Shown piece after piece: positions 1 to 6,115 of a DNA stretch of 6,335 bases. Source of the DNA: Gammaproteobacteria bacterium (lineage in GTDB: Bacteria > Pseudomonadota > Gammaproteobacteria > SZUA-140). Below the pieces are notes generated by a model that was given only the letters and a program-made list of their open reading frames with translations, ran no database searches and was not told the origin of the DNA. Positions within the stretch are counted from its first letter, which is position 1. Each line of letters begins with the position of its first letter. The stretch covers positions 1 through 6,335 of the forward strand of contig JADJQS010000014.1 of assembly GCA_016712635.1 (NCBI GenBank). Direction: 5' to 3'. Both the position numbers and the translations under genes were made by a program.

Positions 1-357
1 GACGAATGTCAGTTATGATTGAACACATTTCATTAAAGATTTGAACATTCATTCTATCAAAATAATTTTTGTTAAGAAAAATTTGAGATATATTGAACAT
101 TTAACTAAAGATAACTAAAATTGTTTCGACATTGAATATGAAACTTTCGCAAAAAAAATCTCAAAAAAAAACTATCTGAAAATTGTCAAAACAAAATGCA
201 TTATTTCTATTGAGATTCTGATAGTATTTTTGAGCCTAGATGACTAATGTTTATTTAAAATGAAAAAACTAAAACAATTTAGCAAAATGTATTGAATTTT
301 TTCAATTTATAGGATAATAATGAAGGCTTATTTCAATTGTCAGATATTGGTCATGTG
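1..357. repeat. 5' AT-rich block of U1
   Basis: AT-rich opening block of the long unit, repeated in U2 at 1312-1664. It contains gattgaac at 17-24 and further ttgaac copies, several A runs of seven to nine, and no open frame worth calling. Its first bases match the start of U3 at 2652, and its beginning is recognisably related to the start of the short monomers (tcaaaaacgagtgacact compared with tcgaaaagacgaatgtcagt). Nothing else was recognised here. Confidence 0.75.
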
Positions 358-358
358 C

Positions 359-388
359 GCGAGGGACGGCCCTTTGGGCCGCCCTCGC
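359..388. repeat. GC-rich near-perfect hairpin (U1 island)
   Basis: The arms gcgagggacggccc (359-372) and gggccgccctcgc (376-388) are complementary except for one unpaired base, around a TTT loop. That gives a 13-bp GC stem inside strongly AT-rich DNA. The outer arms contain gcgaggg and ccctcgc, the same short words found in the terminal core and the second hairpin. The equivalent place in U2 no longer folds this way. It could be an inserted mini-palindrome, a recombination hotspot or an RNA structure; nothing here decides between them. Confidence 0.85.
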
Positions 389-465
389 TACCCCAACTAT
401 GTTTCCGTTGTTATCTACATAAAAAAGTGAAAAAATCATTGAAATTTGAAGTATTTTCCTATGAA

Positions 466-485
466 AACTTGAGGGTCCGGGAGTA
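466..485. repeat. Degenerate core motif inside U1
   Basis: The string aacttgagggtccgggagta matches the unit-ending core and its flanks (aactgagggtgc...gggagta) if about six bases are missing from the middle. The U2 counterpart is at 1773-1791. It marks the start of duplicated segment A, which suggests that the long unit is itself built from older, decayed core-delimited subunits. The match is short, so homology is likely but not certain. Confidence 0.55.
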
Positions 486-570
486 TAAATCGAGTATTAG
501 CAGTATGAAGACAAGGTTTTAGACGAAAATGTTTGCTAGATAAAATGTTCGTGAGAAAGGTGCTAGTCGA
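473..570. repeat. Internal duplication, copy A of U1
   Basis: Segment from gggtccggg to ctagtcga that recurs 178 bp downstream at 651-747. Shared landmarks in order are ggtccggg, gtatgaaga, tgtttgctaga, gtgagaaagg and ctagtcga. Similarity appears to fade on for about 40 bases beyond. The U2 counterpart is 1780-1879. The two copies within one unit are more different from each other than the corresponding copies in U1 and U2, so the duplication is older than the tandem doubling of the long unit. Confidence 0.8.
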
Positions 571-650
571 TTAAAAAACGAATGAACATGATCCGATGTA
601 GAATAGTAAAGTAATACGTCATAGACGAAATTCAAGTTTTGATAGAAAAA

Positions 651-747
651 CGGTCCGGGTGTAGAAATGAGGATTTCTGAGTATGAAGATGAGGTCTTAG
701 AAAAAGTGTTTGCTAGATGAAATATTTGTGAGAAAGGGGCTAGTCGA
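651..747. repeat. Internal duplication, copy B of U1
   Basis: Second copy of the roughly 97-bp segment that starts at 473, with the same ordered landmarks. The counterpart in U2 spans 1961-2059, where the opening ggtccggg has decayed. No reading frame runs through both copies, so this is non-coding duplication. Confidence 0.8.
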
Positions 748-861
748 ATGAGACATTGTTGAAGTCAATCGGATAAACTATAGAAGAGTTATTCCATTAA
801 CAACGGACTACCGGAACGAAATGTGTGTTTTCCTAGAAAGCAATGTTAATGAAAGAAAAAA

Positions 862-874
862 ATATATATATATA
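862..874. repeat. (AT)n microsatellite in U1
   Basis: Thirteen alternating A/T bases preceded by a poly-A stretch. The same tract is at 2173-2185 in U2, so it belongs to the long unit. It may melt or extrude easily; no other role is visible. Confidence 0.85.
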
Positions 875-1156
875 ATTAGATGAGTGAGAGCAAAAAAAAT
901 CTGTTGGAACAAAACAAAATAAGTATGGATTAAATTAATTTGTTAAATCAAAAAAATATAACAATAGACTAATGATCAAAGAAGATGTGGGTACGAATAA
1001 ACAAGTGACCAAGAAAAAGAGAAAGAAAGAAATTAAACGATGAACTACTAACTAGTTGAAGAGTAAAAACAGGTTGAACATTAAGTAAAAATGAAATAGT
1101 TTTATGTCGATGAATCATTATGTAAGCCGATGAGTTGTTGTAGCTCTCATACGCTC

Positions 1157-1177
1157 GGATGGCCCTTCGGGCCACCC
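1157..1177 (-). repeat. Second GC hairpin of U1
   Basis: The inverted repeat ggatggccc / gggccaccc surrounds a TTC loop. Read on the plus strand it has one A-C mismatch. Read as minus-strand RNA that position becomes a G-U wobble, so the nine-pair stem with a GAA loop is kept. The copy in U2 is perfectly paired. The hairpin sits directly before the (CTT)n tract in both long units and is absent from the short monomers. Confidence 0.82.
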
Positions 1178-1184
1178 TCGCTCC

Positions 1185-1208
1185 CTTCTTCTTCTTCTTC
1201 TTCTTCTT
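1185..1208. repeat. (CTT)8 microsatellite in U1
   Basis: Eight CTT units immediately downstream of the second GC hairpin. The U2 copy has nine units, so the tract is changing by single-unit slippage. Read as codons it gives a serine run in one plus-strand frame, which makes a misleading short open frame. Confidence 0.95.
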
Positions 1209-1233
1209 GTTTTCCACAAAACTTATCTGACAA

Positions 1234-1269
1234 TGTCTCTGTCTCACTCGATCTCTCTCACACACACAA
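1234..1269. repeat. TC/CA-rich tract before the U1 core
   Basis: Simple-sequence tract of mixed TC and CA dinucleotides ending in cacacacaag just upstream of the terminal core. Every unit in the window has some version of this tract before its core, with length and composition varying from copy to copy. Confidence 0.8.
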
Positions 1270-1277
1270 GGCTCTAA

Positions 1278-1298
1278 CTGAGGGTGCGAGGAAGGGAG
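1278..1298. repeat. Conserved core motif, copy 1 (end of U1)
   Basis: Perfect copy of the 20-bp core tgagggtgcgaggaagggag, with the preceding c, in the context ggctctaac-core-tttcat. It is GC-rich and entirely purine apart from two T and one C, inside AT-rich surroundings. It is the best-conserved segment shared by long, intermediate and short units, which is what a constrained protein-binding, transcription or exchange site would look like. The function is inferred only. Confidence 0.92.
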
Positions 1299-1667
1299 TT
1301 TCATATAAAAAGACGAATGTCAGTTATGATTGAACACATTTCAACAGAAGAATTGAACATTCATTTTATCAAAATAATTTTTGTTAAGAAAAATTTGAGA
1401 GATATTGAACATTTAACTAAAGATAACTAAAATTGTTTCGACATTGAATATGAAACTTTCAAAATCTAAAAAAACTATCTGAAAATTGTCAAAACAAAAT
1501 GCATTATTTCTATTGAGATTCTGATAGTATTTTGAGTTCCTAGATGACTAAGATGTGTTTATTTAAAAATGAAAAAACTAAAACAATTTAGCAAAATGTA
1601 TTGAATTTTTCTCAATTTATAGGATAATAATGAAGGCTTATTTCAATTGTCAGATATTGGTAAACAT

Positions 1668-1703
1668 GGGCATGGACGCGGCGCCCGCCCCTTAGCCCGC
1701 ACT
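1668..1703. repeat. Diverged GC island in U2
   Basis: Positional counterpart of the U1 hairpin at 359-388, bounded by the same flanks (cagatattgg before, catgtttccgttg after). It is still very GC-rich and contains a ggcgcc palindrome at 1680-1685, but it lacks the long stem. It has either diverged heavily or been replaced by a different GC-rich sequence, while the surrounding AT-rich DNA stays closely similar to U1. Confidence 0.7.
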
Positions 1704-1779
1704 CTCATGTTTCCGTTGTTATCTACAAAAAAGTGAAGAAAATCATTGAAATTTGAAGTATTTTCCTATGAAAACTGGA

Positions 1780-1879
1780 GGGTCCGGGAGTGAGAAATCG
1801 AGTATTAGCAGTATGAAGACAAGGTTTTAGGACGGAAAATGTTTGCTGATAAAATGTTCGTGACATAGGTGCTGGTCGA
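1780..1879. repeat. Internal duplication, copy A of U2
   Basis: U2 counterpart of 473-570, running from gggtccggg to ctggtcga. It differs from U1 by small indels and substitutions, for example gtgacatagg in place of gtgagaaagg. It is paired with copy B at 1961-2059. Confidence 0.78.
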
Positions 1880-1960
1880 TTAAAAAAAAGAATGAACATG
1901 ATCCGAATGTAGAATAGTAAAGTTAAAACGTCATAGACGAAATTCTAAGTTTTGAAAATA

Positions 1961-2059
1961 GGTGTAAACATGTAGAAATGAGGATTTCTGAGATGAAGAT
2001 GAGGGGCCAGAAAAAAGTGTTTGCTAGATGAAATAATTTGTGAGAAAGGGGCTAGTCGA
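1961..2059. repeat. Internal duplication, copy B of U2
   Basis: U2 counterpart of 651-747. It keeps gtagaaatgaggatttctga, tgtttgctagatg and gctagtcga, but its first ten or so bases have changed from cggtccgggt to an AT-richer string, so the core-like start seen in copy A is lost here. Confidence 0.75.
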
Positions 2060-2172
2060 ATGAGACATTGTTGAAGTCAATCGGATAAACTATAGAAGAG
2101 TTATTCCATTAACAACGGACTACCGAAACGAAATGTGTGTTTTCCTAGAAAGCAATGTTAATGAAAGAAAAA

Positions 2173-2185
2173 ATATATATATATA
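2173..2185. repeat. (AT)n microsatellite in U2
   Basis: Counterpart of 862-874 with the same thirteen-base alternating tract and the same following aattagatgagtgagag, which is evidence that U1 and U2 are true copies. Confidence 0.85.
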
Positions 2186-2343
2186 ATTAGATGAGTGAGA
2201 GGAAAAAACTGTTGGAACAAAACAAAATAAGTGATGGATTAAAAATTAATTTGTTAAATCCAAAAAAATATAACAATAGACTAATGATTTCAAAAGAAGA
2301 TGGGTAATGAATAAACAAGTGACCAAGAAAAAGAGAAAGAAAG

Positions 2344-2356
2344 AAACTGAGGGTGC
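2344..2356. repeat. Stray 5' half of the core inside U2
   Basis: aaactgagggtgc equals the first half of the core with its upstream flank. U1 at the same alignment position (about 1030-1036) and U4 (about 3318-3324) lack it and read aaattaaacg and gaaagtaaacg. It looks like an inserted or converted 10-base piece rather than an ancestral feature. Confidence 0.65.
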
Positions 2357-2483
2357 AACGAATGAACTACTAACTAGTTCGGAAGAGTAAAACCGGTTGA
2401 ATGTCATTAGCAAGACGAATTGAACAGTTAGTTTAGTCGATGAATCGTTGTAGCCGATGAGTTGTTGTAGCGCTCATACGCTC

Positions 2484-2504
2484 GGATGGCCCTTCGGGCC
2501 ATCC
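2484..2504 (-). repeat. Second GC hairpin of U2 (perfect stem)
   Basis: ggatggccc (2484-2492) and gggccatcc (2496-2504) form a perfect nine-pair stem around TTC. It is followed at once by cctcgctccctt and (CTT)9. In U4 the homologous place (about 3457-3482) is a non-folding GC-rich remnant. Confidence 0.85.
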
Positions 2505-2511
2505 TCGCTCC

Positions 2512-2538
2512 CTTCTTCTTCTTCTTCTTCTTCTTCTT
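2512..2538. repeat. (CTT)9 microsatellite in U2
   Basis: Nine CTT units in the same position as the U1 tract. The corresponding part of U4 has no CTT array, only a scrambled pyrimidine-rich stretch. Confidence 0.95.
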
Positions 2539-2569
2539 GTATTGCATAAACTTATCTGCTGACTATGCC

Positions 2570-2608
2570 CCTCTGTCCCTCACTCTCTCACTCTATCTCT
2601 CACACACA
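2570..2608. repeat. TC/CA-rich tract before the U2 core
   Basis: Counterpart of 1234-1269, with ctctgtccctcactctctca followed by a CA run. It sits ten bases upstream of the core. The first part has changed by slippage relative to U1. Confidence 0.8.
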
Positions 2609-2617
2609 AGGCTCTAA

Positions 2618-2638
2618 CTGAGGGTGCGAGGAAGGGAG
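2618..2638. repeat. Conserved core motif, copy 2 (end of U2)
   Basis: Perfect core with the same upstream ggctctaac and downstream tttcat as copy 1. This upstream variant is used only by the two long units; the short monomers have agcacaaac instead. Confidence 0.92.
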
Positions 2639-2887
2639 TTTCATTCGAAAAGACGAATGTCAGTTATGATTGAACATTTCATTAAAGAATTGAACATTCT
2701 GTTGATGACTGAACATTCATTCACTATTAGACTTTGAAAAATCTCTAAAAAGTATCTAAAACTAGTCATGAAAAAGTTGAAAGATTCTAGATTTAAGTAA
2801 AATATTTTGATTTCCTTGAATGGTTCACTCTCTCGGTCTCGATCTCTCGCACACATAAGCACAATAGTGAGGGTGCGAGGAAGGGAG
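2639..2887. repeat. Intermediate unit U3 (249 bp)
   Basis: Starts like a long unit (agacgaatgtcagttatgat at 2651, followed by two ttgaacatt motifs). It then continues with actttgaaaaatctctaaaa, which resembles the long unit around 140-175, and soon reaches a TC/CA tract and a core at 2868-2887. About 1.1 kb of long-unit interior is missing, including both hairpins, the internal duplication and the CTT tract. Its length is close to that of the short monomers. The likely explanation is internal deletion of a long unit. Confidence 0.8.
2868..2887. repeat. Conserved core motif, copy 3 (end of U3)
   Basis: Perfect 20-bp core whose upstream context, taagcacaatag, differs from both the long-unit and short-monomer versions. 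It is followed by tttcat as in the long units. The core stays intact while its flanks have changed. Confidence 0.9.
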
Positions 2888-3320
2888 TTTCATGCGTTAT
2901 ATTGATCCATATACTTAGATATTGAATAAGAGTATATTAATATTTGAAGTAAATTTCAAGTTAAACTAGATGAATATCAAAAATAAATGTGAAATGGTAG
3001 AATTCAAGTTGAGATAAGCATTATTGATTCATTGAAAATTCTATTAAATGATTCAAACTAAAAGAAAATAGTATGAATCTAAATAATTATTTGACTATGA
3101 ATAGATTATTTCGTAAATATTCTTCAAAATAATCAAAATTTGTTGATTCAATCTAGAACGTCTATCAATGTAGAATAATCTGAGGTAGAGGATTGTATTA
3201 ATAAAGCAGTTGAGATTAATTTTGATAGAAAAATAAATTAAATAATAGAATTTAGTTGTGAAAATCAAATGAAAGTAGAGCTGAATGATTGAACTATATT
3301 CGAAATATGACTGAATGAAA
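2888..3320. other. AT-rich non-coding interior of U4
   Basis: About 430 bases of strongly AT-rich sequence with no match I can see to the long units or the monomers. Stops occur frequently in all frames, and I see no hairpin, microsatellite or motif of note beyond scattered tgaa and ttga words. It may be an insertion into a repeat unit or a long-diverged long-unit interior. Confidence 0.6.
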
Positions 3321-3600
3321 GTAAACGATGAACAAACTGGTTGAAGACTAAAACTGAGTGAATATTATATAGTAGTTGGAGGAAGGAGTAAGTTCTAGTC
3401 GATGAATCTTTATGAAACTACCGATGAGTTATTTAGCGATTAGTTGCTGAAACGCACATGCCCCCGGCTAGCTCCTCTGATCCATTCATCTTTTCTACTC
3501 TAACCTTGTACATAAACTTATTGCTGACTATGCCGTCTGTCACTAACTCTCCCCTCTCACTCACACACAAGAGCACAAACTGAGGGTGCGAGGAAGGGAG
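3321..3600. repeat. Diverged long-unit 3' block in U4
   Basis: Aligns in order with 1032-1298 of U1. The second GC hairpin has decayed to a non-pairing cacatgcccccggctagctc stretch and the CTT tract is gone, yet the terminal core is perfect. The contrast shows stronger conservation, or more recent homogenisation, of the core than of the hairpin. Confidence 0.75.
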
Positions 3601-3830
3601 TAAGCCTCAAAAACGAGTGACACTCCTTGAAGTCTTTAGAAAACTAAATTAAAAATTAGAATTTCCGGTGCTGAACTGAAATGACCCGTAGATGATTGAA
3701 CGATTGAACAGTATTCTCGAAAGTCTGCCTTGAAAATCCGAAAATCTCAATTGAATCTAGAAAACGGTTGACAATTTCTTGTATCGATCACACAGCACAA
3801 GAGCACAAACTGAGGGTGCGAGGAAGGGAG
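3601..3830. repeat. Short monomer M1 (230 bp)
   Basis: First of twelve tandem short monomers. The order within a monomer is: post-core taagcctcaaaaacgagtga; cactcc; aagtctttagaaaact; A/T-rich aattaaaaattag; gctgaactgaaatga; the tandem octamer gattgaac (here 3694-3709); a gccttgaaaatc block; ggttgacaa; a CA-rich tract; agcacaaac; and the core at 3810-3830. M1 is the most diverged in the middle (tttccggtgctgaac, cccgtagatg), as expected at an array edge. Confidence 0.92.
3694..3709. repeat. Tandem octamer (gattgaac)2, example in M1
   Basis: Two adjacent gattgaac octamers, kept in most monomers as gattgaac-gattgaac, or gattgaac-aattgaac in M2, M9 and M11. Single copies occur in the long units at 17-24 and near 1329. 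After the core it is among the most constant features of the family; it could be a binding site or an ancestral short-repeat seed. Confidence 0.8.
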
Positions 3831-4051
3831 TATCCTCAAAAAAAGATGACACTCGCAAGTCTTTAGAAAACTAAAATTAAAAATTAGAATTTAAGCTGCT
3901 GAACTGAAATGATCGGTAGATGATTGAACAATTGAACAGTATTTTAGAAAATATGCCTTGAAAATCTGAAAATTCGTCTTGAATCTAGAAAACGGTTGAA
4001 CAGTTCTTGTACACACACACACAGCACAAACTGAGGGTGCGAGGAAGGGAG
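3831..4051. repeat. Short monomer M2 (221 bp)
   Basis: Monomer ending in a perfect core at 4031-4051. It carries the aagctgctgaactg and gatcggtagatgattgaac-aattgaacagtatttta variants that recur in M9 and M11 but not in its neighbours. A clean (AC)n run fills 4011-4022 before the core flank. Confidence 0.93.
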
Positions 4052-4276
4052 TAACCCTTAAAAAGAGTGACACTCCTCGAAAGTCTTTAGAAAAACTAAA
4101 TTAAAAATTAGAATTTAAGCTTCTGAACTGAAATGACCGGTAGATGATTGAACGATTGAACAGTATTCTCGAAAATCTGCCTTGAAAATCTGAAAATGTC
4201 GTTTGAATCTCGAAAAGGGTTGACAATCTCTGTAACTCACACACAAGAGCACAAACTGAGGGTGCGAGGAAGGGAG
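4052..4276. repeat. Short monomer M3 (225 bp)
   Basis: Monomer with a perfect core at 4256-4276. From 4137 through the core to 4282 it is identical for 146 bp to 5976-6121 in M11/M12, more than 1.8 kb away, which is strong evidence of exchange or recent copying within the array. It has aagcttctgaactg, a one-base variant of the aagctgctgaactg type. Confidence 0.94.
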
Positions 4277-4496
4277 TAAGCCCTTAAAAAGAGTGACACT
4301 CTCGAAAGTCTTTAGAAAACTAAATTAAAAATTAGAATTTACGTTGCTGAATTGAAATGACCGGTAGATGATTGAACGATTGAACAGTATTCTCGAAAAT
4401 CTGCCTTGAAAATCTGAAAATGTCGTTTGAATAACTTGAAAAGTCTTGCACATACACACACACACAAGCGCACAAACTGAGGGTGCGAGGAAGGAG
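4277..4496. repeat. Short monomer M4 (220 bp)
   Basis: Carries the acgttgctgaattg variant. The tract 4291-4432 is identical over 142 bp to 4734-4875 in M6, two monomers downstream, while the 3' parts then differ. The core at 4477-4496 has lost one G (aaggag in place of aagggag). A CA run lies at 4454-4466. Confidence 0.93.
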
Positions 4497-4719
4497 GATA
4501 ACCCTCAAAAACGAGTGACTCCAAAGTCTTTAGAAAACTAAATTAAAATTAAACGCTGCTGAACTGAAATGATATGAAGATGATTGAACGATTGAACACT
4601 ATTCTGAAAATCTGCCTTGAAAAATGCTAAAAATTCATGTTGAATCAGAAAACGGTTGACAATTCTGTTCACTATACACACCAACACAAGAGCACAAACT
4701 GAGGGTGCGAGGAAGGGAG
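4497..4719. repeat. Short monomer M5 (223 bp)
   Basis: More diverged than its neighbours. The post-core segment reads gataaccctcaaaaacgagt, cacactcc is shortened to ctcc, and gatatgaagatg replaces gaccggtagatg. The core at 4699-4719 is nevertheless perfect. Confidence 0.92.
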
Positions 4720-4947
4720 TAAGCCTCAAAAACGAGTGACACTCTCGAAAGTCTTTAGAAAACTAAATTAAAAATTAGAATTTACGTTGCTGAATTGAAA
4801 TGACCGGTAGATGATTGAACGATTGAACAGTATTCTCGAAAATCTGCCTTGAAAATCTGAAAATGTCGTTTGAATCTCGAAAAGGGTTGACACATCTCAG
4901 TTGCTGCTTCATGCACACAGCACAAACTGAGGGTGCGAGGAAGGGAG
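4720..4947. repeat. Short monomer M6 (228 bp)
   Basis: acgttgctgaattg type, identical to M4 across 4734-4875. Its pre-core tract is unusual (cagttgctgcttcatgcaca) and resembles that of the next monomer (cacttgcttctccatgcaca), so these two share a local ancestor there. The core at 4927-4947 is perfect. Confidence 0.93.
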
Positions 4948-5130
4948 TAACCCTTAAAAAGAGTGATACTCTCGAATGCTGAAATGACAGGAAGATGATT
5001 GAACGATTGAACATTCTTCTGAAAAAGATGCCTTGAAAAGCTGAAAATCTCAGTTGAATCTAGAAAACGATTGAACATCTCACTTGCTTCTCCATGCACA
5101 AAGCACAAACTGAGGGTGCGAGGAAGGGAG
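4948..5130. repeat. Short monomer M7 (183 bp, internal deletion)
   Basis: Shortest monomer. It jumps from actctcgaa directly to tgctgaaatg near 4976, missing about 43 bases that include the aagtctttagaaaac and A/T-rich aattaaaaattag segment found in all other monomers. Short gaa matches flank the gap, so slippage or microhomology deletion is plausible. The core at 5110-5130 is perfect. Confidence 0.93.
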
Positions 5131-5355
5131 TAACCCTTAAAAAGAGTGATACTCCTGAAAGTCTTTAGAAAACAAAATTAAAATTAGAATTTAAGCTGCT
5201 GAACTGAAATGACCGGTAGATGATTGAACGATTGAACATTATTCTAGAAAATATGCCTTGAAAATCTGAAAATCTCGATTGAATCTCGAAAAGGTTGAAC
5301 ATTGACTATTTAATTCTACAGCACAAGAGCACAAACTGAGGGTGCGAGGAAGGAG
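5131..5355. repeat. Short monomer M8 (225 bp)
   Basis: aagctgctgaactg type with aaaacaaaattaaaatt in the A/T segment, a variant shared with M9-M11 and not with M1-M6. Its core at 5336-5355 has lost one G (aaggag), as in M4. Confidence 0.93.
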
Positions 5356-5607
5356 GCAAACCCGAGTGACCCGAAAGTCTTTAGAAAACAAAATTAAAAA
5401 TTAGAATTTAAGCTGCTGAACTGAAATGATCGGTAGATGATTGAACAATTGAACAGTATTTTAGAAAATCTGCCTTGAAAATCGAAAAATGTCGATTGAA
5501 TCGAGATGAACGGTTGACAATAGTTCTTGTTCACATACACCACCAAAGGGTTGAAAAACTCCCCCACACAAAAAAAAAAAAAGCACAAACTGAGGGTGCG
5601 AGGAAGG
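5356..5607. repeat. Short monomer M9 (252 bp, with insertion)
   Basis: The interval 5375-5477 is identical over 103 bp to 5873-5975 in M11, and 5464-5540 is identical over 77 bp to 5723-5799 in M10. About 25 extra bases follow position 5540, including aaagggttgaaaaactcccc, and end in a run of 13 A (5570-5582). The core is truncated at 5590-5607 (gaggaagg, then cat), the only clearly damaged internal core. Confidence 0.93.
5570..5582. repeat. Poly-A run of 13 in M9
   Basis: Longest homopolymer in the window, sitting just before gcacaaac of the M9 core flank, where other monomers have CA repeats. It could be slippage, a tiny insertion tail, or a sequencing error in the run length. Confidence 0.85.
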
Positions 5608-5842
5608 CATCGCAAAACGAGTGACACTCCTTCAAGTCTTTAGAAAACAAAATTAAAAATTAGAATTTACGTTGCTGAATTGAAATGACCGGTAGATGAT
5701 TGAACGATTGAACAGTATTCTCGAAAATCTGCCTTGAAAATCGAAAAATGTCGATTGAATCGAGATGAACGGTTGACAATAGTTCTTGTTCACATACACA
5801 CACACAGCACAAGCGCACAAACTGAGGGTGCGAGGAAGGGAG
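5608..5842. repeat. Short monomer M10 (235 bp)
   Basis: The front half is the acgttgctgaattg type, as in M4 and M6. The back half is identical to M9 over 5723-5799. It is therefore a mosaic of two monomer lineages, with the switch in or near gaaaatctgccttg. The core at 5822-5842 is perfect and is preceded by a CA run and gcacaagcgcacaaac. Confidence 0.93.
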
Positions 5843-6115
5843 TATGCCTCGCTGAACGAGTGACACTCCTTCAAGTCTTTAGAAAACAAAATTAAAAATT
5901 AGAATTTAAGCTGCTGAACTGAAATGATCGGTAGATGATTGAACAATTGAACAGTATTTTAGAAAATCTGCCTTGCCGGTAGATGATTGAACGATTGAAC
6001 AGTATTCTCGAAAATCTGCCTTGAAAATCTGAAAATGTCGTTTGAATCTCGAAAAGGGTTGACAATCTCTGTAACTCACACACAAGAGCACAAACTGAGG
6101 GTGCGAGGAAGGGAG
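5843..6115. repeat. Chimeric monomer M11 (273 bp)
   Basis: The front (5873-5975) equals M9 and the back (5976-6115) equals M3. At the join the segment from cggtagatgattgaac to ctgccttg occurs twice in tandem, first in the M9 version (5928-5975) and then in the M3 version (5976-6023). This adds 48 bp and shows the scar of an out-of-register exchange. The core at 6095-6115 is perfect. Confidence 0.95.
5928..6023. repeat. 48-bp tandem duplication at the M11 junction
   Basis: Two 48-base copies abut exactly at 5975/5976. They differ at a handful of sites (aattgaac versus gattgaac, tttag versus ctcg) that diagnose separate monomer lineages, so this is a junction between two monomers rather than a local stutter of one. 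Confidence 0.93.

Larger units (their letters stand above)
1..1298. repeat. Long repeat unit U1 (left end cut)
   Basis: First copy of a long tandem unit. Its opening bases, gacgaatgtcagttatgatt, recur at 1312 and 2652, so the repeat distances are 1311 and 1340 bp. In the other copies about 13 bases separate the preceding core from this start, so only that much is missing at the left edge. U1 and U2 align along their whole length; by eye most differences are one- to few-base indels in homopolymers plus scattered substitutions. In order it holds a 5' AT-rich block, a GC hairpin, a duplicated segment, an (AT)n tract, a second GC hairpin with (CTT)8, a TC/CA tract and the terminal core. No credible coding region is present. 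Seen: the repeat. Inferred: satellite or spacer nature. Confidence 0.93.
1299..2638. repeat. Long repeat unit U2 (1340 bp, complete)
   Basis: Complete second copy of the long unit, running from just after the core at 1278-1298 to the end of the core at 2618-2638. It keeps the same block order as U1. Three differences stand out. The first GC hairpin is replaced by a diverged GC-rich stretch near 1668-1703. The second hairpin is perfectly paired at 2484-2504. A stray 5' half of the core sits at 2344-2356, where U1 has none. The start of duplicated segment B (near 1961) is also diverged from U1. No coding region is supported. Confidence 0.93.
2888..3600. repeat. Unit U4 (713 bp), hybrid with diverged 3' end
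   Basis: Core-delimited unit of unusual length. It opens with tttcat like the long units. Its 3' part (3321-3600) is a diverged relative of the long-unit 3' block, sharing taaacgatgaac, gtcgatgaatc, ccgatgagtt, cataaactta, gctgactatgcc and the TC/CA tract, then the first agcacaaac-type core at 3580-3600. That flank is the one used by all short monomers, so U4 forms the junction between the long-unit and short-monomer regions. Confidence 0.8.

Noticed and set aside
337..522. Plus-strand 61-codon frame through the first GC hairpin
   Set aside because: It spans a palindrome and AT-rich repeat DNA, and the homologous segment of U2 does not keep it. It shows no domain or coding bias.
1050..1057. 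Palindrome aactagtt
   Set aside because: Eight-base palindromes of this composition are expected by chance in AT-rich sequence of this length.
1280..1298. G-quadruplex in the core
   Set aside because: The core has only three G runs (GGG, GG, GGG), and neighbouring sequence does not supply a fourth at a sensible distance.
969..1333. Overlapping plus- and minus-strand frames with poly-Ser or poly-Lys at the CTT tract
   Set aside because: The homopolymer runs come directly from (CTT)8, and both strands appear open because of the microsatellite. The U2 copy does not preserve these frames.
2641..2862. Minus-strand 73-codon frame covering most of U3
   Set aside because: It falls within a repeat unit defined by non-coding landmarks, has low-complexity composition, and has no counterpart in other units.
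5834..5872. Terminal inverted repeat made by gaagggagt and the following actccttc
   Set aside because: The match is only about eight bases with a bulge and holds in just a few monomers (broken at 5602-5634), so it does not support a transposon end.
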